Part shown: piece after piece, positions 1-6,036 of the stretch
Layout: the number at the start of each line of letters is the position of its first letter
How positions within the stretch are numbered: the stretch's first letter is position 1
Source of the DNA: Flavipsychrobacter stenotrophus
GTDB lineage: Bacteria > Bacteroidota > Bacteroidia > Chitinophagales > Chitinophagaceae
Assembly: GCA_947379685.1 (NCBI GenBank)
Contig: CANCOG010000115.1
Coordinates: 1 to 11,377 of the forward strand
Direction: 5' to 3'
DNA: 11,377 nt
Made by a program: the position numbers and the translations under genes
Notes under the pieces: model-generated
The model's database searches: none
What the model was told of the DNA's origin: nothing
What the model saw: the letters and a program-made list of their open reading frames with translations, nothing else

Positions 1-291
1 ATTACGTTTTGCCTGATATATACTTATGGCCCCTCCCTCACCCATCGCTTCAGGTTTGTGACAGCAGGTTCCATTTTTGCAACTCTGGCATCACTTGTTT
101 CTACATCTGTGTTCTATTTCCTGGTCAACAACTTTCTGAATTACAATAAAGTTTATGGCTCTATAGGCACCCTTATTGCGTTTATGGTATTGATATGGCT
201 CAATACTGTCATAATTTTGCTGGGGTATGAATTGAATGTGAGTATATTGATGGGCAAAATAGCTATCGAAAAAAGCAATGAGAAAGAGTAA
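1..291 (+). CDS. YihY/virulence factor BrkB family membrane protein, C-terminal part
   Basis: The reading frame is open from base 1, so this is the 3' end of a gene that begins outside the window. A GTG at 58 lies inside the conserved region and is not a real start. The visible 96 residues hold a YPxxxxR-like stretch (YGPSLTHRFRF), then two hydrophobic helices around a YGSIGTLIAF segment, ending in a short charged tail. The motif GSIFATL followed by NYNKVYGSIG and a LLGYELN end is the usual C-terminal signature of YihY/BrkB (formerly mis-called RNase BN) inner-membrane proteins. Their transport role is not settled. Its stop codon overlaps the start of the next gene by 14 bp, which suggests co-transcription. 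The family call is recognition by eye; the substrate is unknown. Confidence 0.85.
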   Translation: MTFCLIYTYGPSLTHRFRFVTAGSIFATLASLVSTSVFYFLVNNFLNYNKVYGSIGTLIAFMVLIWLNTVIILLGYELNVSILMGKIAIEKSNEKE

Positions 292-1642
292 CTACGGGTT
301 TACAGTAACTACACTAGGTTTTTTATTGTTTGCGGCCGCTTGCAAGAATGGCGAGAGTTTGCCCGTGGAAGTCACCTTTACGGAACATGTCGCGCCCGTT
401 ATTTATAATAATTGTACTATTTGTCACCGGCCTGGTGGCGGCGCACACTTTTCGCTGATTACGTACGCAGATGCTAAAAAATTTGCTGACGCCATGGCAT
501 TTGTTACGAAAGAAAAACTAATGCCTCCCTGGCCGGCCGACCCGCACTATACCGAGTTTAAGGGCCAGCGCATCATTACCGATCATGATATTGCTTTACT
601 TGCGAAATGGGCAAAGGATGGGGCACATGAAGGGCCGATTGATAAATTGCCAAAGCTCCCGGCCTACCCTGCCGGTTCACTTGCCGGGGTGCCTGATCTG
701 AGAATTCCGGTGCAGCCATATTTGTTACCGGCCAATAGTACCGATAAGTTCCTGCTTGTAAAAGTCCCTTATGAACTGCCGAGGGATACATTTGCCAGCC
801 TGGTCGAGTTTATTCCTGGTCCGGGTAAGGTGGTACACCATGTAAATGGAGACATGGTTAAGTACGATTTCACTAAAAAGAAAGATGTTTTTGCAGGTGC
901 ACGTATTGTAAACATGGCAGAAGATACTGCTACCCTTGTTAAAGCGTTCGAAAGACTAGGGTTGCCAAATGACGATGGCAGCTATCCTGTTTTACAAAAG
1001 TCTGTAGTTAATTACCTGCCGGGCGCTGAAGGCCAGCTCTACCCTCCAGGGCTTGGTGGTTACTTCCTGCCCCGGAAGGGCGCATTCCTGCTCAACGACC
1101 TGCACTATGGCTTTACCAATAAGGATGCCATTATGGACAGTTCCTTTATCAATGTCTTCTTTTCAAAAACGCCCCCTAACCGCCCTGTTCAGGAGTTTCA
1201 GTTAGGCACCCTAGGTGTGGCAAAAGTGGAACCTGACCTGGTGATCCAGCCCGATTCTATCAAGCACGTTTCCAGCCATTTCACGATTGGGGCGGATATT
1301 TCGGTACTTACCGTAAACCCGCATATGCATTTGCTGGGCAAGAGTTTCAAAGCATATGCATTAAAACCTAATGGTGATACGATCAGGCTGATTTCTATAC
1401 CACGTTGGGACTTTAACTGGCAATATTTTTATACGTTCAAAAAAATGATAAAAATACCTGCTCACAGCACGATTGTTGCCGAAGGCATTTATGACAACAC
1501 CAGGCAAAATCTGAACAACCCATTCAGCCCACCGCAGGTGGTCACAGACCAGAGCGGAAGCATGAAGGCGACAGACGAAATGTTCCAGTTTATTGTCACA
1601 TACCTTCCTTATAAAGAAGGCGATGAGCAGATTAGCCTGTAG
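278..1642 (+). CDS. Lipoprotein: cytochrome c domain fused to PHM-like type II copper monooxygenase
   Basis: This 454-residue protein begins with a lipoprotein signal (hydrophobic stretch about 8-21, lipobox FAAAC, Cys22), so it should be membrane-anchored outside the cytoplasm. Residues about 30-120 form a small cytochrome c domain: haem site CTICH (Cys46, Cys49, His50) and a probable axial Met82 in LMPPW. Residues about 140-454 resemble the two-domain peptidylglycine alpha-hydroxylating monooxygenase (PHM) fold. Candidate copper ligands are all visible: His187-His188 and His276 (LHYG) for CuH, and His349, His351 (HMHLLGK) and Met435 (TDEMF) for CuM. The family is ascorbate-dependent copper monooxygenase; the fused haem may supply electrons in place of ascorbate, which is inference. 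The substrate is unknown. The ATG at 278 overlaps the upstream gene by 14 bp, and it is chosen because the signal peptide follows directly. Confidence 0.85.
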   Translation: MRKSNYGFTVTTLGFLLFAAACKNGESLPVEVTFTEHVAPVIYNNCTICHRPGGGAHFSLITYADAKKFADAMAFVTKEKLMPPWPADPHYTEFKGQRIITDHDIALLAKWAKDGAHEGPIDKLPKLPAYPAGSLAGVPDLRIPVQPYLLPANSTDKFLLVKVPYELPRDTFASLVEFIPGPGKVVHHVNGDMVKYDFTKKKDVFAGARIVNMAEDTATLVKAFERLGLPNDDGSYPVLQKSVVNYLPGAEGQLYPPGLGGYFLPRKGAFLLNDLHYGFTNKDAIMDSSFINVFFSKTPPNRPVQEFQLGTLGVAKVEPDLVIQPDSIKHVSSHFTIGADISVLTVNPHMHLLGKSFKAYALKPNGDTIRLISIPRWDFNWQYFYTFKKMIKIPAHSTIVAEGIYDNTRQNLNNPFSPPQVVTDQSGSMKATDEMFQFIVTYLPYKEGDEQISL

Positions 1643-1695
1643 GAAAAAAGTAGCCTACTAGCTGTGCACCGCGGATAAAACTCAGAAATAGCCTG

Positions 1696-1723
1696 CCAGA
1701 AAGGATGATTTCCTGGATTTTTT
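1696..1723 (+). terminator. Probable intrinsic terminator after the cytochrome/monooxygenase gene
   Basis: CCAGAAA (1696-1702) pairs with TTTCCTGG (1709-1716) through one bulged C, with a six-base loop, and is followed by ATTTTTT. It lies 54 bases past the stop codon. The stem is modest, so this is a likely rather than certain terminator. Confidence 0.6.
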
Positions 1724-1776
1724 CGGTATTTTGACAAAAAAAAGAGCCTGTAATTTCGATTTTCGAATTTTCCTCT

Positions 1777-1784
1777 TACATTTG
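1777..1784 (+). promoter_or_regulatory. Promoter -7 box for rpsP
   Basis: TACATTTG matches the Bacteroidota primary sigma factor -7 motif TAnnTTTG exactly. It lies 50 bases before the rpsP ATG. The -33 element is weak: a TTTCG at 1754-1758 is at the right distance. Transcription would start near 1791, giving an A-rich leader of about 44 bases without a Shine-Dalgarno site. Confidence 0.7.
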
Positions 1785-1834
1785 CAGTCCGAAAAAAAGT
1801 TATTGTTAAACCCCCAAAATAATTTCAATTATTT

Positions 1835-2350
1835 ATGTCGGTAAAAATTCGCCTTCAGAGACACGGGTCAAAAAAACGCCCGTTTTACTTCATCGTAGTG
1901 GCAAACACAACTGCACCACGTGATGGAAAATTCATCGAAAAGCTGGGAACGTACAACCCGCTTACAGTTCCTGCAACTATTCGCATTAACCGCGAACGTT
2001 CTTTGCACTGGTTGCACAAAGGCGCTGAGCCGACTAACACATGCCGTCGTATTTTGAGTTTCAAGGGCGTATTGTTCCTGAAGCACCTGATGCGTGGTGT
2101 ATCCCTTGGTTTGTTTGACGAAACAACTGCTATGGAAAAGTTTGAAAACTGGAATGGCGAGCACGAACAACTCGTGGCCAGAAGGGAAGAAGCACACCGT
2201 AAGCACAAGTCTGACAAACGTAATGATACAATGCGTGAATCAGTACGTAAAGTTGAAGAAAGGAATGCTGAAAAAGCAATTGCTGCCGCAGCTGCTGCTG
2301 AAACAGCAGAAGTTGGTGACGCCAGCGAAGCTGGTGATGCTGCAGAATAA
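1835..2350 (+). CDS. rpsP: 30S ribosomal protein S16
   Basis: S16 is a small-subunit assembly protein that binds 16S rRNA in the body of the 30S particle. The first ~82 residues are the canonical S16 fold: MSVKIRLQRHGSKKRPFY at the N terminus, the GKFIEKLGTYNPL segment, and the PTNTCRRILSFKGVLF region. At 171 residues it is about twice the usual bacterial length. The extra C-terminal part is a charged helix (about 100-145) followed by an Ala/Glu/Asp-rich low-complexity tail ending GDASEAGDAAE, a form commonly seen in Bacteroidota S16. The gene has its own promoter and a strong terminator and stands alone here: no rimM or trmD follows, unlike the rpsP-rimM-trmD order of many bacteria. A long reverse-strand ORF over this gene is a shadow. 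Confidence 0.97.
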   Translation: MSVKIRLQRHGSKKRPFYFIVVANTTAPRDGKFIEKLGTYNPLTVPATIRINRERSLHWLHKGAEPTNTCRRILSFKGVLFLKHLMRGVSLGLFDETTAMEKFENWNGEHEQLVARREEAHRKHKSDKRNDTMRESVRKVEERNAEKAIAAAAAAETAEVGDASEAGDAAE

Positions 2351-2382
2351 GAATTTCTGTCCGGGATACCCGGTATCAATTG

Positions 2383-2418
2383 AAAAAATCCCTGTAATAA
2401 TTTACAGGGATTTTTTTT
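2383..2418. terminator. Strong bidirectional intrinsic terminator
   Basis: A perfect 15-bp stem, 2383-2397 with 2402-2416, encloses a four-base loop and has T-runs on both strands (eight T on the plus strand). It ends rpsP. Since it is symmetrical it could also end any minus-strand transcript coming from the 2428-2598 ORF, whose stop lies 10 bases away. Confidence 0.93.
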
Positions 2419-2427
2419 GTGCTATGC

Positions 2428-2591
2428 TTAAGGAACGATGACAAAATAAAGTACACCAACTGTCTCGTTCATTTCCATTTCTGCTTCGTTGAAAAAGTCT
2501 TTTACTAGCTCACTATTCGCGGGTTTTTCGCCTTGCATAAAAGAAAAATAACTTCGCCATTTGGTGTACTTTATTTTGTCAACGTTCTTAA
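2428..2591. repeat. Long inverted repeat, 32- and 31-base arms around about 100 bases
   Basis: The left arm 2428-2459 and right arm 2561-2591 are reverse complements apart from one substitution and one single-base gap; the inner 21 bases (2439-2459 with 2561-2581) match perfectly. Both outer ends are TTAA. The interior of 101 bases shows no clear TAnnTTTG promoter. The arms sit between the rpsP terminator and the OsmC promoter. Possible meanings are a small non-autonomous element (MITE-like), recombination sites of an invertible segment, or a long RNA hairpin. No transposase or recombinase gene is in the window. The repeat is seen directly; its nature is open. Confidence 0.85.
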
Positions 2592-2598
2592 AATACAT
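2428..2598 (-). CDS. Possible small protein of 56 residues, unrecognised
   Basis: The ATG at 2598-2596 opens a frame of 56 codons ending with TAA at 2430-2428. The product begins MYFKNVDKIKYTKW and ends TVGVLYFVIVP, with an acidic middle (ELVKDFFNEAEMEM). I do not recognise it. In favour of a real gene: the frame spans the whole inverted repeat and stops just before the bidirectional terminator shared with rpsP, in convergent arrangement. Against: it is short, no minus-strand TAnnTTTG box is evident upstream, its start is only 38 bases from the OsmC start on the other strand, and both ends are encoded by the repeat arms. An open frame of this length can occur by chance. Confidence 0.3.
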   Translation of the reverse strand: MYFKNVDKIKYTKWRSYFSFMQGEKPANSELVKDFFNEAEMEMNETVGVLYFVIVP

Positions 2599-2607
2599 TC
2601 AGGATGC

Positions 2608-2615
2608 TATCTTTG
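2608..2615 (+). promoter_or_regulatory. Promoter -7 box for the OsmC gene
   Basis: TATCTTTG is an exact TAnnTTTG match, 20 bases before the ATG at 2636. Transcription would start near 2622, leaving a leader of about 14 bases. There is no clean -33 TTTG at the usual spacing; the nearest, TTTTG at 2574-2578 in the right repeat arm, is about 10 bases too far. The position of this box rules out the in-frame TTG at 2561 as the start codon. Confidence 0.65.
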
Positions 2616-2635
2616 CCGCAATTAAAAATCAATCT

Positions 2636-3046
2636 ATGAAACGTAACGCAACCGCAGTATGGAATGGCACTGGTAAGGAAGGCAGTGGCCACTTGACCAC
2701 CCAGAGTACTGTATTAAACAAGACGCAATATTCCTGGAGCAGTCGTTTTGCGGAAGGAATTGGAACCAACCCTGAAGAGTTGATTGGCGCAGCCCATGCA
2801 GGTTGCTTTACCATGAAACTTACATTTTTGTTGAATGCAGAAGGTTTTACACCCGATGAAATCAGCACGAGGTGTGATATTACGCTCGATAATGGTGTGA
2901 TTACCCTGAGCGAACTGAATGTGACCGGAAAAGTACCTGGCATCACAGAAGACAAATTCAAGGAAATTGCTGAGAATGCAAAAGAAAACTGCCTGGTATC
3001 AAAATTGTATAATTGCCCTAAAACATTGACAGCTACTTTAGCTTAA
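2636..3046 (+). CDS. OsmC family peroxiredoxin-like protein
   Basis: OsmC/Ohr proteins are cytoplasmic thiol peroxidases that reduce organic hydroperoxides with a pair of cysteines. This 136-residue protein has the family length. The likely peroxidatic Cys57 sits in GAAHAGCFTM and the resolving Cys119 in ENCLVSKLY; Arg37 and Glu47/Glu48 are placed as expected for the active site. A further Cys127 (YNCPKT) is not a usual catalytic residue. The N-terminal MKRNATAVWNGTGKEGSG matches the OsmC subfamily more than Ohr. The start at 2636 is preferred over an in-frame TTG at 2561, because the latter precedes the promoter and would add 25 residues outside the fold. The gene is monocistronic, with its own promoter and terminator. 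Confidence 0.93.
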   Translation: MKRNATAVWNGTGKEGSGHLTTQSTVLNKTQYSWSSRFAEGIGTNPEELIGAAHAGCFTMKLTFLLNAEGFTPDEISTRCDITLDNGVITLSELNVTGKVPGITEDKFKEIAENAKENCLVSKLYNCPKTLTATLA

Positions 3047-3063
3047 ATAATAAGCATTTATGG

Positions 3064-3102
3064 AAAATAAGAGCTGCTCAAACGGGTTGCTCTTATTTTT
3101 TT
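3064..3102 (+). terminator. Intrinsic terminator after the OsmC gene
   Basis: AAAATAAGAGC (3064-3074) pairs perfectly with GCTCTTATTTT (3089-3099) and is followed by more T, giving an 11-bp stem, a 14-base loop and a run of seven T. It starts 18 bases past the stop codon. Confidence 0.88.
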
Positions 3103-3192
3103 AAAGCCAATACATACAAGGCTGATTAAAAAATTAACAGTAGCCATTCAATTTTATCTCTCCTAAAACTATATGCTTTAACCGGAACAATA

Positions 3193-3200
3193 TATCTTTG
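3193..3200 (+). promoter_or_regulatory. Promoter -7 box for the desaturase unit (main candidate)
   Basis: TATCTTTG matches TAnnTTTG exactly and lies 77 bases before the desaturase ATG, implying an AT-rich leader of about 70 bases. No good -33 element was found at the standard spacing. A second match at 3265-3272 is listed separately. Confidence 0.6.
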
Positions 3201-3264
3201 CAAGCCACAACCATATTATTAAATTGTTAATCTAAATTGAACAAAAAACATTTTTAAAGGTCGC

Positions 3265-3272
3265 TAAATTTG
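3265..3272 (+). promoter_or_regulatory. Second TAnnTTTG match directly before the desaturase ATG
   Basis: TAAATTTG ends four bases before the ATG at 3277. Used as a promoter it would start transcription at or just inside the start codon, making a leaderless or slightly truncated mRNA. The region is AT-rich, so a chance match is quite possible. Confidence 0.3.
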
Positions 3273-3276
3273 TAAA

Positions 3277-4296
3277 ATGCTTACAGGCAAAGAACTGATT
3301 TTAGCAACAAAACCGTTTGCTAAAGAGATTAGATGGAAGAGCTGGTTTCATACCCTGACCACACTTATTTTATTGATATCATCAATATATGGCACCATTT
3401 ACTTTCCCATTATTTTGGGTATACCCACCATATTTGGGAGAATAGGCTGTAGTGTATTCGCAGCAATGCTGCTTGCACGTTTCTTTATCATATTCCATGA
3501 TTACCAGCACCACACCATACTGAGGAAATCATTTGGGGCAAATGTAATTTTTACATTGTTCGGTGTGTATATGGTGACTCCTCCCAGTATCTGGAAGCGG
3601 TCGCATGACCACCATCACAATAACAATGCAAAATTGTACAGTGCCAGCATAGGTTCGTTCCCTATTATGACCAAGCAAAAATTCATGGAAGCCAGCAAGG
3701 GCGACAGGTTTGAGTACCTGGCGGTGCGGCACCCATTGAATATGTTTTTCGCTTATTTTACCACATTCCTTTATGGCATGTGTGTACAGTCTTTCCTGAG
3801 CAATAAGCGCAAACACTGGGATTCACTTGTTGTGTTAATAGTACACATCTCTATTGCAATTTTCCTGGTTGTGCATTTTGGATGGCTTACCTGGTTCCTT
3901 ACGTTCTTTGTTCCGTTCTTCCTTTCACATATGCTTGGTGCGTATCTATTCTATGCGCAGCATAATTTCCCGGGAGTTACCTTCAAGAACAATGTAGACT
4001 GGAATTATGTTAACGCAGCTCTGGAATCTTCGAGCTTCATGCCAATGAATCCTTTTATGCAATGGGTAACAGCCAATATAGGATTCCATCACATCCATCA
4101 CCTTAATTCGAAGATCCCGTTTTATCGGCTTCCTGAAGCGATGGCAACCGTGCCCGAACTGCAGAAAGCCAAGACAACAACGCTCAAGCCTAACGACATT
4201 ATTGCCTGTCTGAAATTGAAAGTTTGGGATCCGGAACAGAACAGGATGATTGGTTTCGATGAGCTTAATACGGCACTCGGCGTAGCGGGGAACTAA
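3277..4296 (+). CDS. Membrane fatty acid desaturase
   Basis: This 339-residue integral membrane protein carries the three histidine boxes of di-iron fatty-acyl desaturases: HDYQHH (74-79), HDHHH (110-114) and HHIHH (271-275). An additional His229 in AQHN is at the place of the extra ligand in this superfamily. Hydrophobic segments fall around 27-50, 55-73, 88-104, 155-173 and 182-226, giving the usual arrangement with the boxes on the cytoplasmic face. The enzyme would introduce a double bond into membrane acyl chains using O2 and electrons from a ferredoxin or cytochrome b5-like donor, but the position of the bond cannot be read from the sequence. Related activities such as carotenoid or sphingolipid modification remain possible. 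The amidohydrolase start codon follows two bases after its stop. Confidence 0.92.
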   Translation: MLTGKELILATKPFAKEIRWKSWFHTLTTLILLISSIYGTIYFPIILGIPTIFGRIGCSVFAAMLLARFFIIFHDYQHHTILRKSFGANVIFTLFGVYMVTPPSIWKRSHDHHHNNNAKLYSASIGSFPIMTKQKFMEASKGDRFEYLAVRHPLNMFFAYFTTFLYGMCVQSFLSNKRKHWDSLVVLIVHISIAIFLVVHFGWLTWFLTFFVPFFLSHMLGAYLFYAQHNFPGVTFKNNVDWNYVNAALESSSFMPMNPFMQWVTANIGFHHIHHLNSKIPFYRLPEAMATVPELQKAKTTTLKPNDIIACLKLKVWDPEQNRMIGFDELNTALGVAGN

Positions 4297-4298
4297 TT

Positions 4299-5459
4299 AT
4301 GAAAATATCAGCGCAACAAATACACGATGGAAAAGGCTGGCTTCCTGCCGGTAGTGCGCTTCTTGTTAGTGACCAGGGAACTATAGAATCAATTTTGCCA
4401 GAGACCGATAGCGAAACCACCATGTACGATGGTGTGCTTTGCCCGGGTTTCGTAAATGTGCACTGCCATCTGGAATTGTCACATATGAAGGGCCGGATAC
4501 CTGAGCATACCGGGTTGGTTCCTTTCCTAAAAACAGTTTCCCTTCAAAGAAACGAACATACAGAAGAAGAAAAGAAGACTGCAAGAAAGCAAGCCTTTCA
4601 GGAAATGGTCAATAATGGCATTGTAGCCGTTGGTGATATTGCAAATTCAACCGATACACTTGACCTACGTGCACTTGACCAACTACACTTTCATACGTTC
4701 GTGGAAGCTCTTGGCTTCTCTGAGGTAAATGCAGCCCGCTCATTTGGATTTGCCCTCAAAACCTTTGGCACCTACAAGGAGCAAGCCTCTCGTGTAAAAT
4801 TACTTACCCAGTCTATTACCCCTCATGCGCCCTACTCTGTCTCTGCTCCCTTGTTCCGGGCCATAGATGCGCACGAGCCGTCTGGGCTGCTCAGTATCCA
4901 TAACCAGGAATCAGAGGCAGAAAATCAGTATTATTATTCTAAAGAGGGCAATATCCGAGACCTGTTGGGTAGCCTGGGTATTGACGATGGATTTTTTGTC
5001 CCCTCGGGGCTCACTTCACTCAAGACATATCTTGAATGGCTTTCACCAGGAAAGGTTTACATTTTCGTTCATAATACATTTACTTCGGTTGAGGACGTGC
5101 AGTATGTAAAAAGCAGGTTGCGTGCTGCCCACTGGTGCCTTTGTCCAAATGCCAATTTATATATTGAAAACAGGTTACCCGATATCAATATGCTCAGACA
5201 CGAGCAGGTTGACCTTTGCATTGGAACGGATAGCCTTGCTTCTAACCATCAACTTTCCATTCTATCAGAACTAATCAGCATCCGCAAACAATATCCGAAT
5301 ATTGCGTGGGAAGAATTGCTGAAGTGGGGCACGCATAACGGAGCTACTGCCTTGCAAATGCAGGATAAACTTGGCACGATAGAACCAGGAAAACAACCAG
5401 GAATTCTTCAGATCACGCAACTGGAGGGCAATAGCCCTGCTGTTAGCAGAATTATCTAA
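4299..5459 (+). CDS. TRZ/ATZ-type amidohydrolase (metal-dependent deaminase-like)
   Basis: This 386-residue protein belongs to the amidohydrolase superfamily, cytosine deaminase/chlorohydrolase branch. An N-terminal small beta domain leads into the metal site PGFVNVHCHLELSH (His55, His57). Then come SITPHAPYS (His176), SIHNQESEAE (His201, Glu204 or Glu206), FVHNT (His258) and GTDSLASN (Asp311). This is the pattern of enzymes that deaminate purine-like or heterocyclic substrates, such as S-adenosylhomocysteine or aminofutalosine deaminases. The substrate cannot be fixed by eye. Aminofutalosine deaminase is one option, but a MenI-like protein nearby suggests the classical menaquinone route instead. 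The ATG sits two bases after the desaturase stop, so translational coupling is likely. The stop overlaps that of the convergent FMN reductase. Confidence 0.88.
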   Translation: MKISAQQIHDGKGWLPAGSALLVSDQGTIESILPETDSETTMYDGVLCPGFVNVHCHLELSHMKGRIPEHTGLVPFLKTVSLQRNEHTEEEKKTARKQAFQEMVNNGIVAVGDIANSTDTLDLRALDQLHFHTFVEALGFSEVNAARSFGFALKTFGTYKEQASRVKLLTQSITPHAPYSVSAPLFRAIDAHEPSGLLSIHNQESEAENQYYYSKEGNIRDLLGSLGIDDGFFVPSGLTSLKTYLEWLSPGKVYIFVHNTFTSVEDVQYVKSRLRAAHWCLCPNANLYIENRLPDINMLRHEQVDLCIGTDSLASNHQLSILSELISIRKQYPNIAWEELLKWGTHNGATALQMQDKLGTIEPGKQPGILQITQLEGNSPAVSRII

Positions 5460-6036
5460 CCGGCGTTTTCTGCGTCTTGTTTCTTCTGATTGGCAATAGC
5501 TTCGGTAAACCAGAGAAAATCATCGGCAAATTTGGTGATATTTTTTGCGAGGCGTTCATTTTGAGGCACTCCATTCTCATCGAGGCTTTTCTCCAACTCA
5601 GGCACCAATAGTTTTGTATGCATTGCATATCCATTAATAGCCAGTATAAGTAACTGCATCAAGTTGGATGCGTTGATGCCACCTTGTATGCCGCTAGACC
5701 CAGCAACCACACCAATTGGCTTGCGCGCCCACTCCTTTGTAAAATAGTCGACTGTATTCTTTAAAGCACCGCTGTAGCTATTGTTATATTCCGGAGAGAC
5801 GAATACAATGCCATCTGCATGGCTCAGTTTTTCGCTTAGATCCAGTAGTCCCGCCGGAGGGTCAGGCATATCCTTCAGGCGGTCTGGCATTACTGCCAAA
5901 TTATAGTCCCTGATATCAACAAAGGTCACTTCTGCCCTGCCCGTATCTTTCAGCGCTTTTTCAACTGCCCTTGCTGCCCTTATACTTAACCTGCCGGTCC
6001 TGATAGCCCCCCGGGTAAAATAGTTATTTTCAACAT
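5456..6036 (-). pseudogene. NADPH-dependent FMN reductase, frameshifted at a poly-G run
   Basis: Residues from GRLSIRAARAVEKAL onward, including VDIRDYNL, the SPEYNNSYSGALKNTVDY flavin-site segment and KPIGVVAGSSG, are a clear flavodoxin-like NADPH:FMN reductase. The start of the fold is in another frame. An ATG at 6036-6034 encodes MLKITILPGG, the expected first beta strand and phosphate loop, and the frame then has to change at the run of six G (plus-strand C at 6007-6012) to continue as AIRTGRLS. Four or seven G would restore one continuous protein of about 193 residues. Read as it stands, the ATG frame stops after 16 residues. The longest intact frame starts only at a GTG (5929) and lacks the FMN phosphate loop, so it is unlikely to work. 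Explanations are sequencing error, slippage-based phase variation or decay. Confidence 0.85.

Noticed and set aside
58..291. Separate 77-residue membrane protein starting at GTG 58
   Set aside because: The frame is open to base 1 and the upstream residues continue the YihY family pattern, so this is an internal codon.
2361..2373. Palindrome CCGGGATACCCGG just after rpsP
   Set aside because: Short and immediately before a much stronger terminator; no independent role is apparent.
1868..2379. Minus-strand ORFs of 112 and 164 codons opposite rpsP
   Set aside because: They lie fully over a certain ribosomal protein gene, have Ser/Ala-rich or Cys-rich compositions typical of antisense frames, and have no promoter signal.
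2094..2441. Plus-strand 115-codon ORF overlapping the end of rpsP
   Set aside because: It is a frame shadow of the rpsP tail and runs through the terminator hairpin.
2561..2635. In-frame TTG start giving OsmC 25 extra residues
   Set aside because: The promoter box at 2608-2615 lies inside this extension, the extension is encoded partly by the repeat arm, and the family starts at the MKRNATAVW segment.
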